Shown here in pieces: positions 1-8,959 of a stretch of DNA of 32,963 nucleotides. The notes below the pieces were generated by a model. It worked only from the letters and a program-made list of their open reading frames with translations. It had not been told where the DNA came from and made no database searches. This stretch comes from Brenneria salicis ATCC 15712 = DSM 30166 (GTDB lineage: Bacteria; Pseudomonadota; Gammaproteobacteria; Enterobacterales; Enterobacteriaceae). The stretch spans positions 1 through 32,963 of the forward strand of contig NZ_QNRY01000040.1 of the NCBI RefSeq assembly GCF_003315515.1, read 5' to 3'. Position numbers and translations under genes: made by a program. The number at the start of each line of letters is the position of its first letter. Positions within the stretch are counted from its first letter, which is position 1.

Positions 1-60
1 CAGATTGTCTGATTCAATTGTTAAAGAGCAGTGCGTACTGGCCTTAGCCACTAACGCGAG
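1..60 (-). promoter_or_regulatory. rRNA operon leader with boxA antitermination site
   Basis: Read on the minus strand, 30-19 is TGCTCTTTAACA, the boxA element of enterobacterial rRNA leaders, followed by an AATTGAATCAGACAATCTG-like leader sequence. Tandem rRNA-type promoters lie just upstream on the same strand. The same boxA also occurs in 16S-23S spacers, but the adjacent P1/P2 promoters identify this as the operon leader. The 16S gene should begin just beyond base 1, outside the window. BoxA recruits the NusB/NusE antitermination complex (established knowledge). Confidence 0.88.
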
Positions 61-67
61 GTGGCGT

Positions 68-95
68 ATATTACGCTTTCCTCTTTCAAAGTCAA
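68..95 (-). promoter_or_regulatory. rRNA operon promoter P2
   Basis: On the minus strand a TTGACT -35 (95-90) is separated by 16 bp from a TAATAT -10 (73-68) and followed by a short discriminator. The element lies close to the boxA leader, as P2 does in E. coli rrn operons. Confidence 0.8.
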
Positions 96-165
96 GTGAT
101 TATTCCCCGACTTCCCACTCACCTCACAACCGCGCAAGCCGCTGTCGCCGGGTCAGTGGTGGCGC

Positions 166-193
166 ATTATAGGCACTTATCCGCCGCTGACAA
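166..193 (-). promoter_or_regulatory. rRNA operon promoter P1 with upstream A/T-rich region
   Basis: On the minus strand a TTGTCA -35 (193-188), a 16-bp spacer and a TATAAT -10 (171-166) are followed by GCGCCACCACTGACC, which closely resembles E. coli rrn P1 including the GC-rich discriminator that gives stringent control. Positions 196-260 upstream are strongly A/T-rich, consistent with an UP element and FIS region. It lies about 100 bp upstream of P2, the usual tandem arrangement. Confidence 0.88.
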
Positions 194-299
194 GCGCTAA
201 ATGCAAAAAAAAATATCGTTCGATTAAAAATAAACCAAAAAAACATTTTGCGTATAATTTACATGCAAGAAACGTAGGTTATGCGCACAACTTCTACAC

Positions 300-333
300 A
301 GAAAGGGAAAGATATCACCCTCTCTCCCTTTCT
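300..333 (-). terminator. Probable clpB terminator hairpin
   Basis: A 9-bp inverted repeat, AGAAAGGGA (300-308) and TCCCTTTCT (325-333), sits about 20 bp beyond the clpB stop codon. There is no strong T-run after it on the minus strand, so intrinsic termination is only moderately supported. It separates clpB from the rRNA promoters. Confidence 0.5.
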
Positions 334-352
334 AGTCACCGCTTGTGGAATA

Positions 353-2929
353 TCATCCTTGATGAGCAACAATCTCCTCATCTTCAACGTCGAGTGTTAT
401 TGCTTTTCCAGGGAGTAATTTCCCGGAAAGTATTTGCTGAGCCAATGGGTTTTCAATCAGTTGCTGTATTGCCCTTTTTAGCGGACGGGCGCCATAAACG
501 GGATCGAAACCTATTTTACCCAGCAATTCCAACGCAGGCTCAGTAATCGTCACGTGGTATCCGCGCTCTTCAAGCCGTTTATATAAACGCTGCAACTGTA
601 TCTGAGCAATCGACATAATGTGCGCCTTTCCTAATGGATGGAACACCACGACTTCATCGATACGGTTGATAAACTCAGGACGGAAGCTGTGGCTGACAAC
701 CTCCAGCACCATGTCTCGCATCTCGGCATATCCGCGTTCACCAAAACGCTCCTGGATCAGATCGGACCCCAGATTTGAAGTCATGATGACCACAGTATTG
801 CGAAAATCAACGGTACGGCCTTGTCCATCGGTCAATCGACCATCATCAAGCACTTGCAGCAAGATATTGAACACATCAGGATGCGCTTTTTCAATTTCAT
901 CCAGCAGGATCACCGAATAAGGACGACGACGAACGGCCTCTGTCAGATAGCCGCCTTCTTCATAGCCCACATATCCCGGCGGCGCCCCCACCAGACGCGA
1001 GACGGAATGTTTCTCCATAAATTCCGACATATCGATGCGCACCATGGCATCATCACTATCAAACAGGAATGAAGCCAATGCCTTGCACAGCTCGGTTTTA
1101 CCAACGCCAGTCGGTCCAAGGAACAAGAAGGAACCGATAGGTCTATTGGGATCGGATAATCCGGCGCGACTACGGCGGATCGAATTCGATACCGCTTCAA
1201 CGGCTTCATTCTGTCCGATAACGCGCTGGTGCAACTCCTGCTCCATTCGCAGCAGTTTTTCACGTTCACTTTCCAGCATTCTGGATACGGGGATCCCCGT
1301 CCAACGAGCGAGTACTTCTGCAATTTCGGCATCCGTCACTCGGTTACGCAACAAATGCATAGTCTTGCCCTCAAGCGAGGTCGCGGCAGCTAACTCCTTT
1401 TCCAGTTCAGGGATTTTGCCGTATTGCAGTTCCGACATTCGTCCCAAATCCCCCTGACGACGAGCTTGCTCAAGCGCGATTTTCGCTTGTTCCAAAGACG
1501 CCTTAATATTTTGCGTGCCAGTGAGTGATGCTTTTTCAGCTTTCCACTCTTCTTCCAGCTTGGAGTATTCACGTTCTTTTTGTTCAAGCTCGCAATTCAG
1601 TAGCTCCAGACGCTTCTGGCTGGCCTCATCAGATTCTTTCTTCAACGCCTGCTGCTCTAGTTTTAACTGGATAATCCGACGATCCAGGCGATCTAATGGT
1701 TCAGGCTTCGAGTCAATTTGAATACGGATACTGGAAGCGGCTTCATCGATCAGGTCAATCGCTTTATCCGGCAACTGACGATCGGCGATATAACGGTGCG
1801 ACAACGTTGCGGCCGCGACAATCGCCGGGTCGGTGATCTGCACATGGTGATGCAGTTCATAACGTTCTTTAAGACCACGCAAAATTGCAATCGTGTCTTC
1901 TACCGTTGGCTCGGCAACAAACACTTTCTGAAACCGACGTTCCAGAGCGGCATCTTTTTCAATATATTGTCGATACTCATCCAGCGTTGTGGCGCCGACA
2001 CAGTGCAATTCACCACGGGCCAAAGCCGGCTTAAGCATATTACCGGCGTCCATTGCGCCATCGGCTTTACCAGCCCCAACCATCGTATGAAGCTCGTCAA
2101 TAAACAGTATGACGTTGCCTTCCTGTTTGGATAAATCATTAAGTACGCCTTTCAAGCGCTCTTCGAATTCGCCCCGATACTTGGCGCCCGCCACCAGCGA
2201 GCCCATATCCAACGACAACACGCGTTTGTTTTTCAATCCTTCAGGCACTTCGCCATTCACGATACGTTGCGCTAATCCTTCGACAATGGCGGTTTTACCT
2301 ACACCTGGCTCACCAATCAGCACCGGGTTGTTTTTGGTCCGGCGTTGCAAAACCTGAATGGTGCGGCGAATTTCTTCATCGCGGCCAATAACCGGATCCA
2401 GCTTGCCTTGTTCAGCGCGTTCGGTGAGATCGATAGTGAATTTTTTCAATGCCTGACGTTGATCTTCCGCACCCTGATCATTCACTTGCTCGCCCCCTCT
2501 TACCTGCTCAATAGCTTTAGTCACGCTTTGCTGCGTCGCTCCGGCATTTTTCAACACATCACTTAACGTACTGTGTGATTCCAAAACCGCCAGCACAAAA
2601 AGTTCTGAGGAAATAAACGTATCTCCGCGCTTTTGCGCCAATTTATCGCATACATTTAAGGTACGAACCAATTCGCTGGACGGTTGGACATCACCGCCAG
2701 TCCCTTCAACTTGAGGTAAACGCGAGATTGCCTGATCGATTTCATTTTTCAATCGGGACAGATTGGCACCTGCCGCTGTCAACAACGGACTTACCGTACC
2801 GCCTTCCTGATTAAGCAATGCGCTCATCAGATGGAGTGGTTCAATAAATTGATGGTCGCGCCCGAGAGCTAGAGATTGGGCATCGGCGAGAGCAAGTTGA
2901 AATTTGTTGGTAAGACGATCCAGACGCAT
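353..2929 (-). CDS. clpB: ATP-dependent disaggregase ClpB
   Basis: ClpB is a hexameric AAA+ cytosolic disaggregase that works with DnaK/DnaJ/GrpE to recover aggregated protein after heat shock. The 858-residue product matches the usual length of about 857. Visible in order are the Clp N domain (about 1-145), the first AAA+ module with Walker A GEPGVGKT (about 206) and Walker B FIDELHT, the long charged coiled-coil middle domain (about 410-525) that marks ClpB, and a second AAA+ module with GPTGVGKT (about 605). The pore loops KYRGEF and GYVGYEEGG are present. I chose the ATG at 2929 because it gives the family start [11 protein letters not shown] and follows a strong GGGAGGAG ribosome site; an upstream ATG adds only four residues. 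It is the last gene of the rluD-pgeF-clpB direction and has its own heat-shock promoter. Confidence 0.98.
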   Translation of the reverse strand: MRLDRLTNKFQLALADAQSLALGRDHQFIEPLHLMSALLNQEGGTVSPLLTAAGANLSRLKNEIDQAISRLPQVEGTGGDVQPSSELVRTLNVCDKLAQKRGDTFISSELFVLAVLESHSTLSDVLKNAGATQQSVTKAIEQVRGGEQVNDQGAEDQRQALKKFTIDLTERAEQGKLDPVIGRDEEIRRTIQVLQRRTKNNPVLIGEPGVGKTAIVEGLAQRIVNGEVPEGLKNKRVLSLDMGSLVAGAKYRGEFEERLKGVLNDLSKQEGNVILFIDELHTMVGAGKADGAMDAGNMLKPALARGELHCVGATTLDEYRQYIEKDAALERRFQKVFVAEPTVEDTIAILRGLKERYELHHHVQITDPAIVAAATLSHRYIADRQLPDKAIDLIDEAASSIRIQIDSKPEPLDRLDRRIIQLKLEQQALKKESDEASQKRLELLNCELEQKEREYSKLEEEWKAEKASLTGTQNIKASLEQAKIALEQARRQGDLGRMSELQYGKIPELEKELAAATSLEGKTMHLLRNRVTDAEIAEVLARWTGIPVSRMLESEREKLLRMEQELHQRVIGQNEAVEAVSNSIRRSRAGLSDPNRPIGSFLFLGPTGVGKTELCKALASFLFDSDDAMVRIDMSEFMEKHSVSRLVGAPPGYVGYEEGGYLTEAVRRRPYSVILLDEIEKAHPDVFNILLQVLDDGRLTDGQGRTVDFRNTVVIMTSNLGSDLIQERFGERGYAEMRDMVLEVVSHSFRPEFINRIDEVVVFHPLGKAHIMSIAQIQLQRLYKRLEERGYHVTITEPALELLGKIGFDPVYGARPLKRAIQQLIENPLAQQILSGKLLPGKAITLDVEDEEIVAHQG

Positions 2930-2969
2930 AACTCCTCCCATACACTGGTCAAAACTGCTACTGGAGATT

Positions 2970-2998
2970 AAATGAGGTCATCCCTCAATAATTTCAAG
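2970..2998 (-). promoter_or_regulatory. Sigma32 heat-shock promoter of clpB
   Basis: On the minus strand CTTGAAA (2998-2992) is followed after 14 bp by CCTCATTT (2977-2970). This is close to the sigma32 consensus CTTGAAA-N13/14-CCCCATnT and lies about 40 bp upstream of the clpB start. E. coli clpB is a known sigma32 regulon member. Confidence 0.85.
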
Positions 2999-3062
2999 GT
3001 TATTTTGCCAGTAGTGATGAGGTTTAAATGTTACTTGCCATGGACCGTCTTAATTCAATAGG

Positions 3063-3788
3063 TTATATCAGCCAGATTAAACTTACCATACGGCCAGTCA
3101 CGCCATCGCGTCGATATGAGAAAAATTTTTGTGGTTCGCTCACCGTACAAAAATTTCCGCCAAAAATTCGGGTCATGCCGCAGGCCTGCAAACGCTGTCG
3201 CGCGAGTTGATATATATCGGCATAAAACTTCTCTCCATGAGGCTTGAATGCAGATACGGCCAGCGCATCACGCTGGATAAACGCATCACGTACTTCCGGC
3301 CCGATTTCAAAGGCATCAGGCCCGATCGCGGGCCCTAGCCAGGCCATGATCCGTGACGGCTCAGCCTGAAAACCGGAAAGCGTTTCTTCCAGTACGCCTT
3401 CACTCAATCCGCGCCAACCAGCATGAACAGCGGCGACTTCATTACCGGCGATTGAGCAGAATAATACCGGCAGACAGTCAGCCGTCATTACCGCGCAAAC
3501 CTGATCTTTATGATCGGTATAAGCGGCATCGCCGCGGACAGCAAGCGGCGGAGTATCACCGATCCGAATCACTTGCGTACCATGAACCTGCTCCAACCAG
3601 TGTGGCGCAGACGGCAATGCGGCCTCATCCACCAGAAGCTGCCGATTCCGCATCACTTTTTCGCAATCATCACCAACATGGTTTCCCAGATTCAGCGCAT
3701 CATACGGAGGCAAGCTGATGCCGCCGAAACGGGTGGTGCTACATGCCCGGACATTTTCCGGTACAGGCCAGTCAGGATATATCAGCAT
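3063..3788 (-). CDS. pgeF: Peptidoglycan editing factor PgeF (YfiH, laccase-domain family)
   Basis: A 241-residue member of the YfiH/PgeF (formerly multicopper polyphenol oxidase or DUF152) family. In E. coli this protein prevents misincorporation of L-serine in place of L-alanine in the murein stem peptide; purine nucleoside phosphorylase-like activities are also reported for the family. The metal-site motifs are visible: VHG in WLEQVHGTQV, TADCLPVLFC and AVHAGWRGL. The C-terminal FFSYRRDGVTGRM...IWLI is typical. The ATG at 3788 has a GGTGA ribosome site and begins 7 bases after the rluD stop; an in-frame TTG at 3806 would add six residues and overlap rluD. It is probably co-transcribed with rluD. 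Confidence 0.94.
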   Translation of the reverse strand: MLIYPDWPVPENVRACSTTRFGGISLPPYDALNLGNHVGDDCEKVMRNRQLLVDEAALPSAPHWLEQVHGTQVIRIGDTPPLAVRGDAAYTDHKDQVCAVMTADCLPVLFCSIAGNEVAAVHAGWRGLSEGVLEETLSGFQAEPSRIMAWLGPAIGPDAFEIGPEVRDAFIQRDALAVSAFKPHGEKFYADIYQLARQRLQACGMTRIFGGNFCTVSEPQKFFSYRRDGVTGRMVSLIWLI

Positions 3789-3795
3789 GGTTTCA

Positions 3796-4773
3796 TCACC
3801 AATCAAGTTGATCCTGGAACGCTTCGGTATCCGCTTTTAATGCATCGATCAGATCGACCATATCCTGCGGCAAAGGCGCATGCCATTCCATTTGTATCCC
3901 GCTCACCGGATGATACAAACGCAGCATGGTTGCATGCAGGGCCTGACGGTCGAAATTGCGCAACACAGAGATGAACGCATCCGATGCCCCTTTCGGCGGA
4001 CGCGGGCGACCGCCATATAAAGGATCGCCGACTAACGGATGATTGATATGCGCCATATGTACACGAATCTGGTGAGTTCGTCCGGTTTCCAGCCGCAAGC
4101 GTAACCTTGTATGCGCCCGGAAATGTTCCATAATGCGATAGTGCGTTACCGCAGGTTTTCCCATCGGATGAACGGCCATGTGCGTCCGCTTGGTTGAATG
4201 GCGGGCTATCGATTCATCGACAGAACCACCCGCCGTCATATTGCCGATGGCGACGGCCTCATACTCACGTATAATGTCTCGCGCCTGTAATGATTCCACC
4301 AGATGCGTCTGCGCCGGTACCGTCTTCGCCACAACCATTAAGCCGGTTGTGTCCTTGTCGAGCCGGTGAACGATGCCAGCCCTGGGAACATCAATAATTT
4401 CAGGATAATAGTGTAGCAACGCATTTAATACCGTACCGTCTGGGTTCCCCGCGCCAGGGTGCACAACCAAATCACGGGGCTTATTAATCACGAGAATGTC
4501 CTGATCTTCATACACGATATCCAGGGCGATATCCTGTGCTTCCCAGCGTGCTTCTTCCTCAATCAGCGCATTAATTGCCACCCATTCGCCGCCCAATACT
4601 TTCTCTTTTGGCTTATTGATTACATTGCCGTTAATCTGTACCCGGTTCTCAAGAATCCACTCTTTTATACGAGATCGTGAATAATCAGGGAACAATTCGG
4701 CCAAAGCCTGATCTAAACGTTGTCCGAGTTGAGATTCGGCCACCGTTGCGGTGAGTTGTACTTGTTGTGCCAT
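3796..4773 (-). CDS. rluD: 23S rRNA pseudouridine synthase RluD
   Basis: RluD makes pseudouridines 1911, 1915 and 1917 in helix 69 of 23S rRNA and is important for ribosome assembly and release-factor function. The 325-residue product is the usual length. It has an N-terminal S4 RNA-binding domain (GQRLDQALAELFPDYSRSRIKEWI, about 15-70) and a catalytic domain with HRLDKDTTGLMV, whose Asp is the nucleophile. The RTHQIRVH and GDPLYGG motifs of the RluA family are also present. The start ATG at 4773 gives MAQQVQLTATV, matching the E. coli N-terminus. It is divergent from bamD and upstream of pgeF. Confidence 0.97.
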   Translation of the reverse strand: MAQQVQLTATVAESQLGQRLDQALAELFPDYSRSRIKEWILENRVQINGNVINKPKEKVLGGEWVAINALIEEEARWEAQDIALDIVYEDQDILVINKPRDLVVHPGAGNPDGTVLNALLHYYPEIIDVPRAGIVHRLDKDTTGLMVVAKTVPAQTHLVESLQARDIIREYEAVAIGNMTAGGSVDESIARHSTKRTHMAVHPMGKPAVTHYRIMEHFRAHTRLRLRLETGRTHQIRVHMAHINHPLVGDPLYGGRPRPPKGASDAFISVLRNFDRQALHATMLRLYHPVSGIQMEWHAPLPQDMVDLIDALKADTEAFQDQLDW

Positions 4774-4906
4774 AGTTGCAGCTTCTTCGTTAACGTTGGG
4801 TTTTCACGGCGACGCCGTTTAAAATAATGTACTATTGTAGCTGGTCTAAATCGGGAGCTTAACGGACAGTCTCCCGGAATAACACTCTGAGGATAATCAA
4901 AACGTC

Positions 4907-5641
4907 ATGACGCGTATGAAATATCTGGTGGCTGCCGCCACGTTGAGCCTGGCGCTGGCTGGTTGCTCCAGCAATTCCAAGGATGCGGTTCCTGACAGTC
5001 CGCCATCTGAACTCTATGCCAATGCGCAACAAAAACTGCAAGACGGCAACTTTAGGGCAGCTATCACACAGTTGGAAGCACTCGATAACCGCTATCCATT
5101 TGGCCCGTATTCACAGCAGGTTCAGTTGGATTTGATTTACGCTTATTACAAATCCGCCGAATTACCCCTGGCCCAGGCCTCGATCGATCGTTTCCTGCGG
5201 TTAAATCCTACACATCCAAGCGTTGATTATGTCTTGTACATGCGTGGCCTGACGGATATGGCCCTGGACGACAGCGCACTACAAGGTTTCTTTGGCGTTG
5301 ATCGCTCCGATCGCGATCCCCAATATGCCCGCGCGGCTTTCCGCGACTTTAGCAAGCTGATTCTGGGTTACCCCAATAGTCAGTATGCAACCGACGCCAA
5401 TAAACGTATGGTCTATCTGAAAGAACGTTTGGCCAAATATGAACTTTCCGTCGCGCAATACTACACGAAACGTAGCGCTTATGTGGCAGTAGTTAATCGC
5501 GTTGAGCAAATGCTGCGTGATTACCCAGACACCAAAGCGACAAAAGACGCCTTACCGCTGATGGAAAACGCCTATCGCGAGCTTCAGCTTGCTGCTCAGG
5601 CAGATAAGGTGGCTAAAATCATCGCGGCAAATCCTTCATAA
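4907..5641 (+). CDS. bamD: Outer-membrane assembly lipoprotein BamD
   Basis: BamD is the essential lipoprotein partner of BamA in the beta-barrel assembly machine. The 244-residue product begins with a signal peptide ending in the lipobox LALAGC, so Cys at about position 19 is lipidated. The mature part is helical with five tetratricopeptide-like repeats (for example [21 protein letters not shown] and the [17 protein letters not shown] region). The ATG at 4907 preserves the E. coli start MTRMKYL and follows GAGGATAA at a somewhat long spacing; an in-frame ATG at 4916 is an alternative. An intrinsic terminator follows about 25 bp after the stop. Confidence 0.97.
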   Translation: MTRMKYLVAAATLSLALAGCSSNSKDAVPDSPPSELYANAQQKLQDGNFRAAITQLEALDNRYPFGPYSQQVQLDLIYAYYKSAELPLAQASIDRFLRLNPTHPSVDYVLYMRGLTDMALDDSALQGFFGVDRSDRDPQYARAAFRDFSKLILGYPNSQYATDANKRMVYLKERLAKYELSVAQYYTKRSAYVAVVNRVEQMLRDYPDTKATKDALPLMENAYRELQLAAQADKVAKIIAANPS

Positions 5642-5664
5642 GCGTGATCGACAGCAAACATATC

Positions 5665-5691
5665 AAACGGCGACTCAGGTTGCCGTTTTTT
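5665..5691 (+). terminator. bamD intrinsic terminator
   Basis: AAACGGC (5665-5671) pairs with GCCGTTT (5682-5688) around a 10-base loop and runs into a stretch of T residues to 5691. It begins 24 bp after the bamD stop. Confidence 0.85.
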
Positions 5692-5855
5692 ACAGGGGGA
5701 AACCGGTTCCAGGGAAGGAAGGGAAAGCAGAAAATTCATGGCTGACCACAGTACATCTTTTCGATAATGACATAGCCTATCTCCCCCCTCAAGCGCTTCC
5801 CATCAATTCCAGCGGACAGTTCACAAATCACGTTTTATTGACTTAATGTGACAAA

Positions 5856-5900
5856 AAAAGTGATCAAAATCACCATTTTTGTCGCAACTCGCGTTATGCT
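5856..5900 (+). promoter_or_regulatory. CRP-type site and promoter of raiA
   Basis: AGTGA-TCAAAA-TCACC (5859-5874) matches the CRP consensus TGTGA-N6-TCACA in 8 of 10 conserved positions. TATGCT at 5895-5900 can serve as -10. Transcription from about 5907 would place the CRP site at about -40.5, the class II activator position. RaiA is induced in stationary phase and by cAMP-CRP in E. coli, so the site is biologically plausible. The exact start point is inferred. Confidence 0.6.
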
Positions 5901-5940
5901 GAAATTATCCAAGACGGACATAGGCAGAGAGGTAAGTTAT

Positions 5941-6279
5941 ATGACAATCAATATTACCAGTAAGCAAATGGATATCACCCCCGCAATACGTCAGCATGTC
6001 GAAGACCGTCTTTCTAAACTGGATAAGTGGCAGGCTCACCTGATTAATCCACACATCATTCTGTCAAAAGAACCCCAGGGATTCATTGCAGATGCAACAA
6101 TTAGTACACCAAACGGGCCATTGGTCGCCAGCGCCAAACATGAGGATATGTATGTCGCCGTTAATGACCTCATCGCCAAACTTGAGCGTCAATTGAACAA
6201 AGTGCGGCACAAAGGGGAAGCCCGTCGAGCGGCCACTGGCGTTAAAGACGCTAACCTGCAAATTATCCAGGAAGAATAA
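5941..6279 (+). CDS. raiA: Ribosome-associated inhibitor RaiA (YfiA, protein Y)
   Basis: RaiA binds between the ribosomal subunits, covering the A and P sites, and holds 70S ribosomes inactive in cold shock and stationary phase. The 112-residue product is the short form of the HPF/RaiA family, without the dimerising C-terminal domain. It shows [24 protein letters not shown], the conserved KWQ and [14 protein letters not shown] segments, and a C-terminal basic patch HKGEARRA. The ATG at 5941 has an AGAGGTAAG ribosome site and agrees with E. coli; a GTG at 5848 in the same frame would add 31 non-conserved residues that overlap the promoter. It is monocistronic with its own terminator. Confidence 0.97.
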   Translation: MTINITSKQMDITPAIRQHVEDRLSKLDKWQAHLINPHIILSKEPQGFIADATISTPNGPLVASAKHEDMYVAVNDLIAKLERQLNKVRHKGEARRAATGVKDANLQIIQEE

Positions 6280-6300
6280 TTTTCTCCTTCTTGTTACTTA

Positions 6301-6323
6301 ACGCGCCTGATGGCGCGTTTTTG
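6301..6323 (+). terminator. raiA intrinsic terminator
   Basis: ACGCGCC (6301-6307) and GGCGCGT (6312-6318) form a 7-bp stem with a TGAT loop followed by TTTTTGT. In Salmonella the raiA 3' end yields the sRNA RaiZ; whether that happens here cannot be told from sequence. Confidence 0.9.
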
Positions 6324-6325
6324 TA

Positions 6326-6355
6326 TTGACAGGATGAAAAGCCAACCGTTACCTT
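6326..6355 (+). promoter_or_regulatory. Putative pheL-pheA promoter
   Basis: A perfect TTGACA (6326-6331) lies 70 bp upstream of the leader peptide. The -10 is poor: TACCTT at 6350-6355 with an 18-bp spacer is the best candidate. It starts immediately after the raiA terminator. Confidence 0.5.
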
Positions 6356-6400
6356 ATCTGTTATTGTTTTTTACGTAGCTTCATTGCATACCGGATCAAC

Positions 6401-6448
6401 ATGACCTATTCGCCGTTTTTCTTCGTATTCTTTTTCACCTTCCCCTGA
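6401..6448 (+). CDS. pheL: pheA leader peptide PheL
   Basis: A 15-codon ORF encodes MTYSPFFFVFFFTFP, with seven Phe codons, ending TGA. It has the same length and architecture as the E. coli pheA leader peptide. Ribosome stalling at the Phe codons when tRNA-Phe is uncharged is the sensor of pheA attenuation. It lies about 45 bp before the attenuator hairpin. The ribosome site is weak by eye. Confidence 0.93.
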   Translation: MTYSPFFFVFFFTFP

Positions 6449-6492
6449 TTTGGGAGGCGATTCGTCACAAGAGCAGGAATATGAAGACGAAT

Positions 6493-6524
6493 AAAAAGCC
6501 TCCTGATAACAGGAGGCTTTTTTT
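6493..6524 (+). terminator. pheA attenuator (transcription terminator)
   Basis: AGCCTCCTG (6497-6505) and CAGGAGGCT (6510-6518) form a 9-bp stem with an ATAA loop, followed by a T-run to 6524. With PheL it forms the phenylalanine-responsive attenuator. The GGGAGGCG segment at about 6451-6458 could pair with the CCTCC arm to form the antiterminator (inference). Confidence 0.92.
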
Positions 6525-6609
6525 ATGGCGAGCGCGCCCTGCGGTCGACCGCAAACGACGTTAAAAACGCTCCAGGCCGTTTTTTATACGAACAGAGAAC
6601 ACATACATC

Positions 6610-7767
6610 ATGACCGATAATCCACTACTGTTACTCCGCGAGCGCATCAGCGAACTCGACCTGAAACTAATTGAGTTATTGGCCCAAAGGCGTGAGTTGG
6701 CGCTCAATGTTGCTCGCAGTAAACTGCATTCCAATCGCCAAATCCGTGATAAAGAGCGCGAACGTGATTTGCTCGACACACTGACCAGGGCCGGGAAAAA
6801 ACATAATCTTGATGGTCACTATATCACCCGCTTGTTCCAGTTGATTATTGAAGACTCGGTTCTGACGCAGCAGGCGCTCTTGCAGCACCATCTCAACCAG
6901 ACCACATCCTGCTCCGCCCGTATCGCGTTCCTCGGTCCTAAGGGCTCCTACTCTCATCTGGCGGCGCGTCAATATGCCGCCAGACATTTTGAACAACCTA
7001 TCGAATGCGGCTGTCATAAATTCCAGGACATCTTCAATATGGTGGAAACCGGTCAGGCCGACTACGCTGTGCTGCCGATTGAAAATACCAGCTCGGGATC
7101 TATTAACGATGTTTATGACCAATTGCAACACACCGGGCTATCGATTGTCGGTGAGTTAAGTAACCCCATTGACCACTGTGTTTTAGTGGCAACCAAAACC
7201 AGTCTGAAGCAGATCGAAACCGTTTATAGTCATCCGCAGCCATTTCAGCAATGTAGTCACTTTATCAACCGCTTTCCCTACTGGAAAATCGAGTACTGTG
7301 AAAGTACCGCCGCTGCAATGGAAACAGTGGCAAAGCTCAACTCACCGCACGCCGCTGCTCTCGGTAGCGAAGCCGGTGGTTTGCTCTACCGATTACAGGT
7401 CCTGGAACATAATCTGGCAAATCAGACGCAAAATATTACCCGTTTTATTGTTCTTGCCCGCAAGCCCATTGACGTCTCCGAACAGGTTCCCGCCAAGACC
7501 ACGCTGATCATGGCGACGGGTCAGCAATCCGGTGCTCTGGTTGAAGCTCTGCTGGTGCTGCGAGATCACAGTATCGTGATGAGCAAGCTGGAGTCGCGCC
7601 CGATTAACGGTAATCCCTGGGAAGAGATGTTTTATATTGATGTGCAGGCCAATCTCCGCAGTGCGCCGATGCAGAAAGCCTTGAAGGAATTAACGTCTAT
7701 TACCCGCTCACTGAAAGTCCTGGGTTGTTACCCCAGTGAGAACGTGATCCCTGTCGATCCGGCATGA
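6610..7767 (+). CDS. pheA: Bifunctional chorismate mutase / prephenate dehydratase PheA
   Basis: PheA converts chorismate to prephenate and then phenylpyruvate, the committed steps to phenylalanine. The 385-residue product matches the family length of 386. It contains an AroQ chorismate mutase domain (about 1-95, [22 protein letters not shown]), a prephenate dehydratase domain (about 103-285, [32 protein letters not shown]) and a C-terminal ACT regulatory domain with the Phe-feedback motifs GALV and ESRP (about 305-380). The ATG at 6610 lacks a strong ribosome site but gives the expected N-terminus. It is controlled by the pheL attenuator and is convergent with tyrA. Confidence 0.97.
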   Translation: MTDNPLLLLRERISELDLKLIELLAQRRELALNVARSKLHSNRQIRDKERERDLLDTLTRAGKKHNLDGHYITRLFQLIIEDSVLTQQALLQHHLNQTTSCSARIAFLGPKGSYSHLAARQYAARHFEQPIECGCHKFQDIFNMVETGQADYAVLPIENTSSGSINDVYDQLQHTGLSIVGELSNPIDHCVLVATKTSLKQIETVYSHPQPFQQCSHFINRFPYWKIEYCESTAAAMETVAKLNSPHAAALGSEAGGLLYRLQVLEHNLANQTQNITRFIVLARKPIDVSEQVPAKTTLIMATGQQSGALVEALLVLRDHSIVMSKLESRPINGNPWEEMFYIDVQANLRSAPMQKALKELTSITRSLKVLGCYPSENVIPVDPA

Positions 7768-7768
7768 T

Positions 7769-7801
7769 AAAAAATGCCATCCTGATAAACAACAGGATGG
7801 C
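7769..7801 (-). terminator. Intrinsic terminator of the aroF-tyrA operon
   Basis: GCCATCCTG (7776-7784) and CAGGATGGC (7793-7801) form a 9-bp stem. On the minus strand it is followed by six T residues (7774-7769), so it ends aroF-tyrA transcription. The same stem lies just after pheA and may weakly stop pheA transcripts, but it lacks a T-run in that direction. Confidence 0.88.
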
Positions 7802-7832
7802 GCCTCGATGGTATAAACGTACTTAAAAGCGG

Positions 7833-8954
7833 TTACTGACGGATATCATTAGCCTGACGTAATAATGTCCGACTTTCAGACTGGAATCGTTTTGCGTAAT
7901 CACCAAACCAATGCTCGACCATCTCAAAGCTGCGGATGAACTCGGCTTTATCACCTCGCTCCAGCAATGCTATCGCCTCACCGAAGCGTTTGTAATATCG
8001 TTTAATCAGCGCCAGATTATTCTCAGAAGACATAATAATATCCGCGTACAACTGCGGATCCTGAGCAAATAAACGTCCCACCATAATCAATTCCAGACGA
8101 TAGATCGGGGATGAAAGCGCCAGCAATTGATCCAACTCGACATTCTCTTCCGCCAGATGCAGGCCATACGCAAATGTTGCGAAGTGGCGCAACGCCTGGA
8201 TAAACATCATGTTCTGATCGTGCTCTACCGCGCTGATGCGATGTAAACGGGCGCCCCACACCTGAATCTGTTCTAACAGCCACTGATAAGCTTCCGGCTG
8301 ACGACCATCGCAATAGACTACGACCTGCTTGGCCAGACTACCGTTATCCGGGCCAAACATCGGGTGTAATCCAAGCACCGGCCCTTGATGGACGGCCAAC
8401 ATAGCTTGCAGCGGTCCGTTTTTTACCGATGCCAGATCAACAAGAATACAGTCGTCCGGCAGCTTAGGCAGACGAGCGATCACTTGTTCAGTAACATGAA
8501 TCGGGACACTGACAATCACCATCCCCGCATCGGACAACAAACTTTCCGCCCGAGGCCAGTCCTCCTGTTCCAAAATTCTGACCTGATATCCTGATAACGT
8601 CAGCATTTTCTCAAACATCTTACCCATCTGCCCGCGACCGCCGATAATGACCACTGGGCGTAGTGATGGGCATAACGTTTTAAATCCCTTATCGTTTTCA
8701 CTGGAATAAGACTCGCGCATCACCCGACGCAATATATCCTCAATCAGATCAGGCGGGACGCCCAATAACTCAGCCTCTTTACGACGCGAACTGAACATCG
8801 CCGCCTCACGGTCCGGGACATAAATCGGCAAACCATACCGACTTTTCACTTCACCGACTTCCGCCACTAAACGCAACCGACGTGATAACAGCGCTAACAG
8901 ATCCCTATCTGCCTCGTCTATCCGCTCACGCAATGCGATCAGTTCAGCCACCAT
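7833..8954 (-). CDS. tyrA: Bifunctional chorismate mutase / prephenate dehydrogenase TyrA
   Basis: TyrA converts chorismate to prephenate and then, with NAD+, to 4-hydroxyphenylpyruvate for tyrosine. The 373-residue product equals the E. coli length. It has an AroQ mutase domain (1-90, [23 protein letters not shown]), a Rossmann segment [18 protein letters not shown] (about 100), and the dehydrogenase core with LHPMFGPD and [17 protein letters not shown]. The ATG at 8954 is preceded by CAGGAGAG and reproduces the E. coli start MVAEL; an upstream in-frame start at 9035 would overlap aroF. It begins 5 bp after the aroF stop, so the two form an operon, with the terminator at 7769-7801. Confidence 0.97.
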   Translation of the reverse strand: MVAELIALRERIDEADRDLLALLSRRLRLVAEVGEVKSRYGLPIYVPDREAAMFSSRRKEAELLGVPPDLIEDILRRVMRESYSSENDKGFKTLCPSLRPVVIIGGRGQMGKMFEKMLTLSGYQVRILEQEDWPRAESLLSDAGMVIVSVPIHVTEQVIARLPKLPDDCILVDLASVKNGPLQAMLAVHQGPVLGLHPMFGPDNGSLAKQVVVYCDGRQPEAYQWLLEQIQVWGARLHRISAVEHDQNMMFIQALRHFATFAYGLHLAEENVELDQLLALSSPIYRLELIMVGRLFAQDPQLYADIIMSSENNLALIKRYYKRFGEAIALLERGDKAEFIRSFEMVEHWFGDYAKRFQSESRTLLRQANDIRQ

Positions 8955-8959
8955 ATCCG

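Noticed and set aside
5848-5940. N-terminal extension of raiA from GTG 5848
   Set aside because: It overlaps the CRP site and promoter, and known RaiA proteins start at the position of ATG 5941.
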